In this document: one piece after another, positions 1-7,542 of the stretch
Position numbering within the stretch: the first letter of the stretch is position 1
Layout of the letters: every line of letters starts with the position of its first letter
Origin: Janibacter hoylei PVAS-1
Lineage (GTDB): Bacteria; Actinomycetota; Actinomycetes; Actinomycetales; Dermatophilaceae
Reading direction: 5' to 3'
Length of the DNA stretch: 45,481 nt
NCBI RefSeq assembly: GCF_000297495.1
Contig: NZ_ALWX01000010.1
Coordinates: 1 to 45,481, forward strand
The notes under the pieces: model-generated
The model's input: only the letters and a program-made list of their open reading frames with translations
Told to the model about the DNA's origin: nothing
Database searches by the model: none
Program-made: the position numbers and the translations under genes

Positions 1-134
1 GAGCGAGGCGAGGTCTCCTCGAGCCCCTCGACGAGGGTCGGTGCCGGTGGCTCTCGCGGATGGCGGCGGCGGCGCAGGGTGACGAGGTCCTTGAGGCGCT
101 GGTTGGCCGGGGACGTGATGACGAGATCGGACAT
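1..134 (-). CDS. TrmH/SpoU-family rRNA 2'-O-methyltransferase, N-terminal fragment
   Basis: Only the first 44 codons are in the window; the gene runs off the left edge. The start MSDLVITSPANQRLKDLV, followed by an Arg-rich stretch and LVEGLEE, is the usual opening of the substrate-binding domain of SpoU/TrmH-type 23S rRNA ribose methyltransferases. The SAM-binding knot domain lies outside, so target specificity (RlmB, TsnR-like or other) cannot be judged. The ATG faces the PAP2 gene with only about 12 bases between the two starts, so their promoters must overlap each other's coding sequence. Confidence 0.72.
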   Translation of the reverse strand, partial: MSDLVITSPANQRLKDLVTLRRRRHPREPPAPTLVEGLEETSPR

Positions 135-146
135 GGCGGATCAAGC

Positions 147-1061
147 ATGCCCCACAATCGGTGGATGCCCCCGGACTACCGCGTCTCAGCTCGCCGCGTC
201 GTCGTCGCACTGGGTGCGATGTCGCTCGCCATGCTGGTCGTCGCCGCGCTGGGTCGGTGGGTGCTCATCCCGGCCGACTGGGCCCGGGCGCTGGACGAAG
301 GGGGCGTGGCCGCCGGCACCGACCTCGTCCTGTCGGCGCCATGGCTGGGTGACGTCGCCCGTGCGTGGTCGGCCCTCAGCGGGCCGTGGGTCGTGCACCC
401 GCTCGTGGTCGTGGTCGCGGTGACGCTGTGGGTCCGTGGGCGGGTCGGGAGGTCGGTGCTCGTTGTGCCGGCGATCGGCCTCGTCGGGTGGGCACTCGGT
501 GCGGTGTGCAAGGAGATCGTGCAGCGGGCCCGCCCGGAGGACGCGGTCGTCTCGTACGGCAGCTGGTCCTACCCGAGCGGGCACGCGACGAATGCCGCCC
601 TCGGCGCGGTCCTGCTCATCGCCCTGCTGACCCTCGTGGCCACGGTCTGGATCCGCTGGGGCGCCACCCTGCTCGTCGTCGTCGCAACGGCGCTGACGGC
701 CGCCGACCGGATCGTCCTCGGCGTCCACTACGTCAGCGACGTCGCCGCCGGGCTGGTCCTCGGGTCGGCCCTGGCGCTCGTCGGGCTGCGCTGCTTCCCC
801 CCCTTCGTCCTGCCGCTGACCCGCCGCCCTCCGACTCCACATCTCCCTAGGGAAATCACCACCCTCAGTGCCATCTGCCGAGGGAAACACGACCCCACCT
901 GCGCATTTCCCTATAGGGACTCCCCCTTCGCCGGGCAAGGGATGTGGGTCAGATGCGCTGGTGACGTGCGCGGGCGAAGCAGTACAGGCCGAAGGCCACG
1001 AGCCCCACCGCGACGACGGTCAGCAGCGCGGGACCGAAGGGCTCGTCGCGCAGGGACTTGA
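147..1061 (+). CDS. PAP2-superfamily phosphatase, C-terminus reads through into antisense
   Basis: A membrane phosphatase likely acting on lipid phosphates such as phosphatidate or undecaprenyl pyrophosphate. Several hydrophobic segments are present, with the three PAP2 signatures in order: KEIVQRARPED (motif 1, K-x6-RP), YPSGHATNAA (motif 2, PSGH) and RIVLGVHYVSDVAAG (motif 3, SR-x5-H-x3-D type). The start at 147 follows a weak GGCGG; ATG 165 is an alternative. Homology ends near base 830. From there the frame continues about 80 codons through a palindromic repeat array and antisense to the DUF1206 gene, giving an Arg-rich tail that is not believable. One extra C in the seven-C run at about 800 would instead end the protein at the TAG (848-850) inside the first palindrome. 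Confidence 0.82.
   Translation: MPHNRWMPPDYRVSARRVVVALGAMSLAMLVVAALGRWVLIPADWARALDEGGVAAGTDLVLSAPWLGDVARAWSALSGPWVVHPLVVVVAVTLWVRGRVGRSVLVVPAIGLVGWALGAVCKEIVQRARPEDAVVSYGSWSYPSGHATNAALGAVLLIALLTLVATVWIRWGATLLVVVATALTAADRIVLGVHYVSDVAAGLVLGSALALVGLRCFPPFVLPLTRRPPTPHLPREITTLSAICRGKHDPTCAFPYRDSPFAGQGMWVRCAGDVRGRSSTGRRPRAPPRRRSAARDRRARRAGT
841..921. repeat. Palindromic array, 32-bp period (three degenerate copies)
   Basis: Copies of the 16-bp palindrome ATTTCCCTAGGGAAAT start at 841 (one mismatch), 873 (degenerate, ATCTGCCGAGGGAAAC) and 905 (ATTTCCCTATAGGGAC). The starts are exactly 32 bp apart. The 16-bp spacers are C-rich (for example 889-904, ACGACCCCACCTGCGC). The array lies between the convergent PAP2 and DUF1206 genes. 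This is the most eroded of the three arrays in the window. Confidence 0.8.
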
Positions 1062-1755
1062 GCGCCCCGTCGAGTCCGTCGGCCTGCGAGGACTGGTGCC
1101 GCACCGCGGCGATGACGAAGAAGGCGCCGACGAGGGCGAGGACGGCTCCCTTCGCCGGGTAGCCGACGGCCCCGAGGGCCGTGGCGATGCGCCCGGGATG
1201 CTCCTCGAGGTCCTCGAGGAAGGTGCGGGCGACACCCTTGTACACGTGGTAGCCGCCCACGGCGATGACGGCGACGCCGACCCCGCCGACGAGCCACTGA
1301 CCGGCGGGCTGCTGCATGAGCGTCGCGGTGACGTCCTGCGACGACTGCTCCGACGACGAGGAGGAGCCCGACCCGATGGCGAACTGCCCTGCGGTCCAGG
1401 CGATCGCGGCGTAGACGACGGCCTTGCCGACCGCCTTGGCCCGATCGGCTGCGCCGTCACCCGCGCCGGGGGTGACGGCCTCGGTGAGCTGCCACAGGAC
1501 GAGGCCGGCGAGGGTCACGGTGATGACCCACATGAGCAGGGTGCCGGCAGGGTTGCTCGCGAGCGTGGCGAGCGCACCGGACTGATCCGCCTGCCCGCCT
1601 CCTCCCCAGCCGACGCGACCCGCGGTGTAGCCGAGGACGATGTGGAGCAGGCCGGAGGCGACGAAGCCGGCGCGCGCCAACGCCTCGAGTGCCGGGTGGT
1701 CACCCACCGTGCGTGCGGCGCGGCGGGCGTCGCCGAGATCAGGAGCAGAGGTCAC
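949..1755 (-). CDS. DUF1206 domain-containing membrane protein
   Basis: About 268 residues with six predicted membrane segments arranged as three two-helix repeats, the pattern of the actinobacterial DUF1206 family. Recognisable repeat openings are ARAGFVASGLLHIVLGYTA, GKAVVYAAIAWTAGQFA and GYPAKGAVLALVGAFFV. A Ser-rich linker (GSGSSSSSEQSSQ) separates the first two repeats. Function is unknown. I chose GTG 1755 because the upstream reading frame is Arg-rich and lacks hydrophobic sequence. It lies 35 bases downstream of the HAD phosphatase stop and may be co-transcribed with it. The 3' end faces the first palindromic array. Confidence 0.8.
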   Translation of the reverse strand: MTSAPDLGDARRAARTVGDHPALEALARAGFVASGLLHIVLGYTAGRVGWGGGGQADQSGALATLASNPAGTLLMWVITVTLAGLVLWQLTEAVTPGAGDGAADRAKAVGKAVVYAAIAWTAGQFAIGSGSSSSSEQSSQDVTATLMQQPAGQWLVGGVGVAVIAVGGYHVYKGVARTFLEDLEEHPGRIATALGAVGYPAKGAVLALVGAFFVIAAVRHQSSQADGLDGALKSLRDEPFGPALLTVVAVGLVAFGLYCFARARHQRI

Positions 1756-1790
1756 CGGATCATGATGCCCGCCACCGGACGTGGTGGCGA

Positions 1791-2582
1791 CTACCCGAGC
1801 GGACGAAGGGCGTGCGCCAACCCGTCCTCGTCGACGGACCCCGTGGTCTCGTCGGCGGCGGCCACCACCTCGGGCGGCGCGCCGCCCATGGCGACGCCAC
1901 GGGCGGCCCACCGCAGCATCTCGAGGTCGTTGCGCTGGTCGCCGGCGGCGAAGGTGCGGTGCGGCTCGACCCCCAGCCGCCGTCGGACGAGCTCGAGGGC
2001 CGAGCCCTTGGAGACGCCTTCGGGCGCGAGGTCGAGCCAGGCGGTGTACCCGACGGCATAGCTCACCCCGTGCAGGCCGATGCGCTCGACGAGCTCGAGG
2101 AAGTCCTCGCTCGCCGCGTCGGGGTCGTGGAAGGTCACGCGTGTCGTCGGCCCGTCGACGAGCTGCTCGAAGGGGACGACCACCTGCTCGCCCTGGAGGA
2201 CACCCTCCGGGTAGGGCCGGGCGACCTTGAAGCCGACCCCCACCTGCTCCACCGCGACGAGGATGTGCGGTGCGTGCCGCATGACGAGGGTGAGCGCCTC
2301 GCGGGGGTCGAAGGTCACGGTGTCGGCGATCCGGTAGCCCTGCGGCTCAGCGGGATCGAGCTCCAGGGTCACGGCGCCGTTGGAGCAGACGGCCCAGCCG
2401 TGGGAGAGGCCGAGCAGCTCGAGCACGGGGGTCGTGGCGACGACGGACCGGCCCGTCGAGATGACGATGTGGTGCCCGGCGTCGGCGACCGCCCGGATCG
2501 CGTCGCGCGTGGCCGGGCGCAGCTCGCCGGCGTGGGTGAGGATCGTGCCGTCGACATCCAGGGCGACGAGGTGGGGCTCCAT
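1791..2582 (-). CDS. Cof-type HAD-IIB family hydrolase (sugar-phosphatase-like)
   Basis: 263 residues, full length for the family. The HAD motifs are in order: LVALDVDGT (motif I, nucleophile and acid/base Asp) at residues 6-13, ISTGRS (motif II), and AAGDQRNDLEMLRWA near the C-terminus (motif IV, GDxxND). The region between motifs II and III holds the C2 cap typical of Cof-type enzymes, which dephosphorylate sugar phosphates and cofactors such as FMN or PLP. Substrate cannot be predicted. A strong inverted repeat (2624-2720) lies upstream, between this gene and the siderophore-interacting protein gene. Confidence 0.88.
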   Translation of the reverse strand: MEPHLVALDVDGTILTHAGELRPATRDAIRAVADAGHHIVISTGRSVVATTPVLELLGLSHGWAVCSNGAVTLELDPAEPQGYRIADTVTFDPREALTLVMRHAPHILVAVEQVGVGFKVARPYPEGVLQGEQVVVPFEQLVDGPTTRVTFHDPDAASEDFLELVERIGLHGVSYAVGYTAWLDLAPEGVSKGSALELVRRRLGVEPHRTFAAGDQRNDLEMLRWAARGVAMGGAPPEVVAAADETTGSVDEDGLAHALRPLG

Positions 2583-2623
2583 GGGTGGAACGCTACCCGC
2601 CGACTTTGCGACACGTGGCGGCC

Positions 2624-2720
2624 GCAGAGGAGACCCGGCGCGCTGCCGAAGTCCCTCGTCGTCGCGTGGTCGCGTGGTCGTTCTCGACTTCGGCTTGATG
2701 CTGCGCCGGGCCTCCTCTGC
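2624..2720. repeat. Long imperfect inverted repeat between two minus-strand genes
   Basis: The left arm (2624-2653) and right arm (2686-2720) are imperfect reverse complements. They share GCAGAGGAG, CCCGGCGC and GCCGAAGTC with their complements, separated by a short loop holding two copies of CGCGTGGT. It could terminate the siderophore-interacting gene or be a REP-like element. There is no obvious T-run. Confidence 0.7.
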
Positions 2721-2733
2721 GTCCGCGCCTGGC

Positions 2734-3600
2734 TCAGCCGCGGGCGGCGCCGAGCTTCCAGTAACCGGAAAAGGTGATCGAGCGCTTGTCCATCCCGACC
2801 TCCTGCACGAGGTGACGGCGCAGGGAGGTCGCCAGCCCGGACTCGCCGCACACCCAGGCGTAGTCGAGGTCGCAGGTCGAGGCGGGGTCGGCCACGATCG
2901 CGGGGACGACGGCGCTGCCGGGGTCGCCGGCGCCGCGGACGTGCACCGTCACCGCGGCGGGGACGTCGAGTCCGTCGAGCACGTCGGCGGACGGCACCTC
3001 GACGTGCGCGTCGATGCCCTCACCGAGACCCGGCAGGCCTCGACGGTCGCGCTCCTCGAGGATCGCGAGCAGGGCCGGCGCGGCCGTCTCGTCCGCGACG
3101 ATGAGCTGACGTGCCTCGTCGAAGCTCGAGTACAGCGCACCCCCGGAGCGGAAGGCCGCCCGGTCGCCGACCTGCGCGGCCGTGGCCCACGCGGACCCGG
3201 GCCCGGAGTCGCCGTGGGTGACGATGTCGACGTCGAGCTCGGCGGTATCGCGGCGCAGCTCGCGCACCGTGTACCAGCGCAGCCCCGGCTGCTCGTTCTC
3301 GTCCATCTCGCTGATCGCCGCGCGCACGTTGGTCCGCTCGGGGTCGGGCAGGTGCAGCCGGCCGTCGGCGCCCGGCATGAGCAGGCCGAAGTACTCGTCC
3401 GGACCGAGGAGCCGGTACTCGGCGAGCTCGGGGGCCGTCAGGGTGATCCGGCGCATCACGGGGTTGAGGTCGACGACGCGCGCGACGGTGACCTCGAACT
3501 GCGACTCCTCCGGGCGCTCGGCGTAGTCGGCCATCGTGCGGCGGGCGTATGCGCGAGCGGCGCCGAGGACGACGCGGTCCTTGAGCTCGGCGATCTTCAT
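2734..3600 (-). CDS. Siderophore-interacting protein (FAD/NAD(P)H ferric-siderophore reductase)
   Basis: 288 residues, typical length for the ViuB/SIP family, which reduces imported ferric siderophores in the cytosol to release iron. The N-terminal FAD-binding barrel includes VVDLNPVMRRITLTAPEL and YTVRELRRDTAELDVDIVTHGDSGPGSAWA. The C-terminal NAD(P)H-binding part has ADETAAPALLAILEE, YAWVCGESG and the terminal GYWKLG, where many members have GYWRxG. The ATG at 3600 is preferred to upstream starts because family similarity begins at MKIAELKDRV. A good DtxR/IdeR iron box lies 29 bp upstream, so expression should rise when iron is scarce. No siderophore transporter is adjacent. Confidence 0.92.
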   Translation of the reverse strand: MKIAELKDRVVLGAARAYARRTMADYAERPEESQFEVTVARVVDLNPVMRRITLTAPELAEYRLLGPDEYFGLLMPGADGRLHLPDPERTNVRAAISEMDENEQPGLRWYTVRELRRDTAELDVDIVTHGDSGPGSAWATAAQVGDRAAFRSGGALYSSFDEARQLIVADETAAPALLAILEERDRRGLPGLGEGIDAHVEVPSADVLDGLDVPAAVTVHVRGAGDPGSAVVPAIVADPASTCDLDYAWVCGESGLATSLRRHLVQEVGMDKRSITFSGYWKLGAARG

Positions 3601-3628
3601 GGCTCTCCTGAGGCCGGGTACAACGGGC

Positions 3629-3647
3629 TTAGGAGAGCCTAACCTGC
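3629..3647. promoter_or_regulatory. Predicted DtxR/IdeR iron box
   Basis: The sequence TTAGGAGAGCCTAACCTGC matches the DtxR/IdeR consensus TTAGGTTAGSCTAACCTAA at 15 of 19 positions by eye. It lies just upstream of the siderophore-interacting protein start at 3600, where a repressor would block transcription when Fe(II) is replete. The regulator gene is not in the window. Confidence 0.78.
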
Positions 3648-3700
3648 AGCAGGCCGTTCCCCCCACACGGCCGGTTTCGCTTGCCCGGACGGCGGGCGGC

Positions 3701-4255
3701 TCAAGCCAGGCCGAGCTCCTCCAGCCCGAAGACGTGGCGGTACTCCAGGCCGGCCTCGGCGAACTTCTCCGCGGCACCGGTCGCCCGGTCGGCGATCGTC
3801 GCGACGGCGACGACCTCGGCGCCTGCCTCGCGAGCGGCAGTGGCGGCCTCGAGCGGCGAGTTGCCGGTCGTCGAGGTGTCCTCGACGATGAGGACCCGTC
3901 GGCCCGCGATGGCCGGGCCCTCGATGCGCTGCTGGAGCCCGTGGGCCTTGCCTGCCTTGCGCACCACGAAGGCGTCCAGCCGCTCCCCCTTCGCCGCGGT
4001 GGCGTGGAGCATCGACGTGGCGACCGGGTCGGCGCCGAGGGTCAGGCCGCCGACGGCGTCGAAGTCGAGGTCCGCGACGAGGTCGAGCATGACGCGGCCC
4101 ACGAGCGGGGAGGCCTCGCCGTCGAGGGTGATGCGGCGCAGGTCGACGTAGTAGTCGGCCTCGGCCCCGGAGGAGAGGGTCACGCGTCCGTGGACGATGG
4201 CCTTGTCCTTGACGATCTCGAGCAGGCGGGCGCGGTCGGCGGCGATGTCAGTCAC
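3701..4255 (-). CDS. pyrE: Orotate phosphoribosyltransferase
   Basis: 184 residues. Converts orotate and PRPP to orotidine 5'-monophosphate in de novo pyrimidine synthesis. The PRPP-binding motif is VLIVEDTSTTGNS, where the hydrophobic-EDxxTTG pattern is diagnostic of type I phosphoribosyltransferases. The early segment LSSGAEADYYVDLRRITLDG matches the start of the PyrE fold, and LTLGADPVATSM is also conserved. It stands alone here rather than in a pyr cluster, which is common in actinobacteria. Its ATG is 63 bp from the divergently oriented hemerythrin gene, so the two share a promoter region. Confidence 0.95.
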   Translation of the reverse strand: MTDIAADRARLLEIVKDKAIVHGRVTLSSGAEADYYVDLRRITLDGEASPLVGRVMLDLVADLDFDAVGGLTLGADPVATSMLHATAAKGERLDAFVVRKAGKAHGLQQRIEGPAIAGRRVLIVEDTSTTGNSPLEAATAAREAGAEVVAVATIADRATGAAEKFAEAGLEYRHVFGLEELGLA

Positions 4256-4318
4256 GCCCGCAGTCTATGGACCAGGTCGGTGGCCTGCGTCGTGTGCCGG
4301 TGGCAGACCGTGTCAGGC

Positions 4319-4837
4319 ATGGAGGCGCCGCACCTGAAGGAGGACGCGTCATGCGCGCATCCCGCCCTTCGCCCGCACGTGACGGAGGGCGAGCACACCC
4401 GGCTCATCGCCTGGGCCCACGAGCTGCGGGCGGTCCACGCCCGCCTGCGCGAGGCGCTCGACCTCGTGCGCACCGCCGGGGCGGACCCCGAGGCAGCACG
4501 GGACCTGCTGCTGTACTGCCGCGGGTTCTGCACGGCCCTGGCCCGCCACCACGAAGGGGAGGACCGTCACCTCTTCCCGGCAGTCGCCGCCGCGCACCCC
4601 GAGCTCGCCGAGACGCTGCGCAAGCTCACCCAGGACCACTCGATGATGAGTCACCTCATCGGCGGGCTGGAGGCGGCGCTCGACCGCGACGCTCCACCCG
4701 ACGAGGTGTACTCCCACGTCGAGGGGCTCGGCGCGATCATGGAGTCGCAATTCGGCTTCGAGGAGAGGGCACTGCTCGAGGTCCTCGAGACGCTCGACCT
4801 CCCGACCGACCCCGCCGCCGTCCTCGGCCCGCTCTGA
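4319..4837 (+). CDS. Hemerythrin HHE-domain protein
   Basis: 172 residues. A four-helix cytosolic protein with likely iron-binding residues: an early His in HVTEGEHTRLIAWAHELR, then ALARHHEGEDRHLFPAV (HxxxE plus His), then LTQDHSMMSHLI, and a late Glu in FGFEERALLEVLE. HHE proteins bind non-haem di-iron and act in oxygen, NO or redox sensing; the role here is unknown. ATG 4319 was chosen because the homologous region begins shortly after. The stop at 4835-4837 lies just before the second palindromic array. Confidence 0.85.
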   Translation: MEAPHLKEDASCAHPALRPHVTEGEHTRLIAWAHELRAVHARLREALDLVRTAGADPEAARDLLLYCRGFCTALARHHEGEDRHLFPAVAAAHPELAETLRKLTQDHSMMSHLIGGLEAALDRDAPPDEVYSHVEGLGAIMESQFGFEERALLEVLETLDLPTDPAAVLGPL

Positions 4838-4849
4838 GCCCCCCTGCGC

Positions 4850-4929
4850 ATTTCCCTAGGCAAATACGGTCACCCGTGGGCATTTCCCTAGGGAAATGCG
4901 ACCTCCCCTTCGTATTTCCCTAGGGAAAT
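4850..4929. repeat. Palindromic array, 32-bp period (three copies)
   Basis: The 16-bp palindrome ATTTCCCTAGGGAAAT occurs at 4850 (one mismatch, GGCAAAT), 4882 (perfect) and 4914 (perfect), spaced exactly 32 bp apart. The 16-bp spacers are ACGGTCACCCGTGGGC and GCGACCTCCCCTTCGT. The array sits between the convergent hemerythrin and SDR genes. Because each palindrome is self-complementary, any two neighbours in RNA could form a 16-bp stem with a 16-base loop on either strand. Confidence 0.93.
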
Positions 4930-4961
4930 GCGGTTCACCCGAGCGCAGGGCGAAGGGGAGG

Positions 4962-5732
4962 TCAGTCCGGCTTGCGGTGCAGCGCCGTGACGCGCGGGTT
5001 GCGCACGAGCGCCCGCGGGATGTGCCGCGCCAGGGCGACGACGGCCTTGTACTGCGCGCTGGGGATCGACACGACCCGCCCGCGCTCGGCGTCCGCGAGC
5101 GCCTGGCGCACGAGGTCGCTCGCGTCGAGCCAGAAGGGCCCGGACCGCGACCCCTTGTCGATCCCGGCGCGCTCGTGGAACTCGGTGCGCACGTAGCCGG
5201 GCAGCAGCGCCATGACCTGCACCCCGGTGCCGGCGAGCTGACCGGAGAGCGACTCGGTGAAGGTCGTGACGTAGGACTTCGCGGCGGCATAGGTGCCGCT
5301 CGCGGTGAGGCCGGCGACGGACGAGACGTTGATGACCTGCCCCCTCCCCCTGCCGACCATCGTCGTGGCGGCGGCGTGGCTGAGGACGAGCACCGCGCGC
5401 ACCAGCACGTCGAGCAGCTGCTCCTCGGCCTCGACGGGGCTGTCGACGAAGCGCGAGCCCAGCGAGTAGCCGGCGTTGTTGACGAGCAGGTCGACCGGCC
5501 GGGCCGTGTCGCGCAGCCGCTCGGCGACCCGCTCGAGCTGCACCCGGTCGGACAGGTCGGCCGGCAGGACCTCGACGGCCACCCCGTGCCGCCCCGAGAG
5601 CTCGCCGGCCACCGCCGCCAACCGGGCCTCGTCGCGGGCGACGAGGACGAGGTCGACCCCCTTCGCCGCGAGCTGCTCGGCGAACTGCCGTCCGATGCCG
5701 GCGGTGGCGCCGGTGACCAGTGCCGTGCTCAT
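4962..5732 (-). CDS. SDR-family NAD(P)-dependent oxidoreductase
   Basis: 256 residues, classical short-chain dehydrogenase. The Rossmann motif is TGATAGIG near the N-terminus. The NNAG motif is in DLLVNNAGYSLGS. The catalytic set is VINVSSVAG (Ser) and TYAAAKSY (Tyr-x3-Lys). The C-terminal third (PGYVRTEFHERAGID, ARHIPRALVRNP) resembles actinobacterial SDRs annotated as short-chain dehydrogenases of unknown substrate. The ATG at 5732 overlaps the upstream gene's stop (ATGA, 5729-5732), so translation is coupled to the dienelactone hydrolase-like gene. Confidence 0.9.
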   Translation of the reverse strand: MSTALVTGATAGIGRQFAEQLAAKGVDLVLVARDEARLAAVAGELSGRHGVAVEVLPADLSDRVQLERVAERLRDTARPVDLLVNNAGYSLGSRFVDSPVEAEEQLLDVLVRAVLVLSHAAATTMVGRGRGQVINVSSVAGLTASGTYAAAKSYVTTFTESLSGQLAGTGVQVMALLPGYVRTEFHERAGIDKGSRSGPFWLDASDLVRQALADAERGRVVSIPSAQYKAVVALARHIPRALVRNPRVTALHRKPD

Positions 5733-6484
5733 GCGCCCAGCACCCGGTCGAAGAGCTCGCGCAGCTCGCGCCAGTGGCGGTCCTCGCCCGCCTGCTGGTG
5801 GCTCGAGGTGTCGGTCATCGTGTATCCGTGCGGGGCGTCCGGGTAGACAGCGGTCGTCGCGGTCAGCCCGTGCTCGGTCAGCGTGCGGTCGAGCAGCTCG
5901 ATGCTCTCGGGCGGCATGGACCGGTCCTTGTCGGCGTGCCCGTAGACGAAGGCCGCGCGGGCGCTGCCGAGCGACAGGTGCGGGCTGTCGGGCTGGTCGG
6001 AGGCGACCTGCGCGCCGTGGAACCCGCCGCACGCCGCGATGCTCGGGTCGACGCACGCGGCGCGGGTCGCGTGCTTGGCGCCCATGCAGTAGCCCGTGGT
6101 CCCGATGGGGCCGTCGGCGACCCCGGGCAGCCCACGCAGCGCGGCGACGAAGGGAGCGACGTCGGCCTCGGTCCGCTCCTTGGTCAGCTCCGCCACCCGC
6201 GGGAAGCTCTGCTGCCCGTAGGCCGCCCGCTGCTCCGGGTCGGTGAGGTCCATGCCCGCCGGTGGCGACATCTCGGCGGCGCTGCCGAGCCGGTAGAAGG
6301 TGTTGGGCGCCAGCACGACGTAGCCCCACGAGGCGATGCGGTCGGCCATCTCCTCGATGCGCGGGCGCAGGCCGATCGCGTCCATCCACAGCAGGACGCC
6401 GGGGTGCGCCTGATCGTCGTCGGGTCGGGCCACGATCGCCTCGGCGGTGCCGTCGGCGGCCGGGATCTCGATGAAGGGACGCAT
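5729..6484 (-). CDS. Dienelactone hydrolase family protein
   Basis: 251 residues, an alpha/beta hydrolase. The nucleophile is a cysteine, as is usual for this family: GTTGYCMGAKHA (Cys133). The likely acid is in YGHADKDRSM (Asp185 or 187) and the histidine in DAPHGYTM (His219). DLH enzymes open dienelactones in chlorocatechol breakdown, but many members act on other esters. With no catabolic genes nearby and an SDR coupled downstream, the substrate is open. ATG 6484 begins MRPFIEIPA, where family similarity starts. Confidence 0.9.
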   Translation of the reverse strand: MRPFIEIPAADGTAEAIVARPDDDQAHPGVLLWMDAIGLRPRIEEMADRIASWGYVVLAPNTFYRLGSAAEMSPPAGMDLTDPEQRAAYGQQSFPRVAELTKERTEADVAPFVAALRGLPGVADGPIGTTGYCMGAKHATRAACVDPSIAACGGFHGAQVASDQPDSPHLSLGSARAAFVYGHADKDRSMPPESIELLDRTLTEHGLTATTAVYPDAPHGYTMTDTSSHQQAGEDRHWRELRELFDRVLGA

Positions 6485-6534
6485 GCTGCGCACGCTAACG
6501 ACCCCCCTTCGCCGTGGCCAGCCCCACCTCCGGC

Positions 6535-6685
6535 TCAGTGGTGGCGACTCCGCCCGCCTCGGCGCTCGTTCACCTCGAGGCCGGCCCACAGGGCGGTCCC
6601 GAGGAAAACGCCGGGGAGGACGCCCCAGCTCTGGTCGGGAACGAAGAACCCCTGCCCACACCAACCACCACTGCCGCCCTGTCAC
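6535..6685 (-). pseudogene. Small membrane protein ORF, apparently frameshifted at a G4 run
   Basis: From GTG 6685 the frame gives VTGRQWWLVWAG. A shift of one base in the GGGG run near 6649-6652 then leads to FFVPDQSWGVLPGVFLG, then TALWAGLEVNERRGGRSRHH and a stop at 6535-6537. The joined product is about 50 residues with two hydrophobic stretches and a basic tail. Neither piece alone makes a convincing gene. It diverges from exonuclease III with only 23 bp between starts. The family is not recognised, and it may be an indel error in an intact small gene. Confidence 0.4.
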
Positions 6686-6708
6686 CTGTGGTGGCTAGGG
6701 TGGCGCCC

Positions 6709-7542
6709 GTGCGCATCGCGACCTGGAACGTCAACTCCATCCGCTCTCGCGTCGACCGCGTCGAGGCCTGGCTGCAGCGCAGCGACGTCGACGTGCTCGC
6801 CATCCAGGAGACCAAGGCCAAGGAGGAGCAGTTCCCCTTCGACCGCTTCCGCGACCTCGGCTACGAGGTGGCCCACCACGGCCTCAACCAGTGGAACGGC
6901 GTGGCGATCCTCTCCCGGGTCGGCCTCGACGACGTGGCGATCGGCTTCGACGGCGACCCCGGCTTCGGCGATCCCGTGGCGCCCGAGGCGCGCTCGATCG
7001 GCGCGACGTGCGGTGGCGTGCGCGTGTGGTCGCTCTACGTGCCCAACGGCCGCACCCTCGACGACCCGCACATGGCCTACAAGCTGCAGTGGCTGGCCCG
7101 GCTGCGTGACCGCGCCGTCGAGTGGGCCGCCGACGGCACCCCCGTCGCCCTCTGCGGCGACTGGAACGTCGCGCCCCAGGACGAGGACGTGTGGTCGATG
7201 GAGTACTTCGCCGACAAGACGCACGTCTCCCCGCCGGAGCGGGCGGCCTTCAACGCCTTCCTCGAGTCCGGCTTCGTCGACGTCGTGCGCCCGTACGCCC
7301 CCGGACCGGGCACGTACACCTACTGGGACTACCAGCAGCTCGCCTTCCCCAAGCGGCGCGGCATGCGCATCGACTTCGTCCTCGGGTCGGCCTCCTTCGC
7401 CGAGCGGGTGAGCGGCGCGGCCATCGACCGCGAGGAGCGCAAGGGCAAGGGCGCCAGCGACCACGCGCCGGTCATCGTCGGTCTCGACGGCGACGACGGC
7501 GCGGCAGTGGACAAGACGGCCGAAGGGGGCGCCCCCCGGTGA
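6709..7542 (+). CDS. xth: Exodeoxyribonuclease III / AP endonuclease
   Basis: 277 residues, an exonuclease III-type enzyme of base-excision repair. Motifs in order: IATWNVNSIRSR (metal-binding Asn), AIQETKAKEEQFP (Glu), YVPNG, ALCGDWNVAPQDEDVW (Asp/Asn), RIDFVLGS and the terminal SDHAPVIVGL (Asp-His). The GTG at 6709 was chosen because VRIATWNVNS is the family start; upstream in-frame sequence has no homology. The stop overlaps the start of the next gene (GTGA at 7539-7542), so the two are probably translated together. Confidence 0.93.
   Translation: MRIATWNVNSIRSRVDRVEAWLQRSDVDVLAIQETKAKEEQFPFDRFRDLGYEVAHHGLNQWNGVAILSRVGLDDVAIGFDGDPGFGDPVAPEARSIGATCGGVRVWSLYVPNGRTLDDPHMAYKLQWLARLRDRAVEWAADGTPVALCGDWNVAPQDEDVWSMEYFADKTHVSPPERAAFNAFLESGFVDVVRPYAPGPGTYTYWDYQQLAFPKRRGMRIDFVLGSASFAERVSGAAIDREERKGKGASDHAPVIVGLDGDDGAAVDKTAEGGAPR

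Noticed and set aside
4850..4929. A CRISPR array, given a repeat of regular period
   Set aside because: The 16-bp repeat is fully palindromic, the 16-bp spacers resemble each other, arrays have only 2-3 units and no cas genes are near.
4962..6389. A single 475-residue minus-strand protein
   Set aside because: Only the last 256 codons have family motifs (SDR); the upstream part is antiparallel-frame noise over the dienelactone hydrolase gene, which uses another frame.
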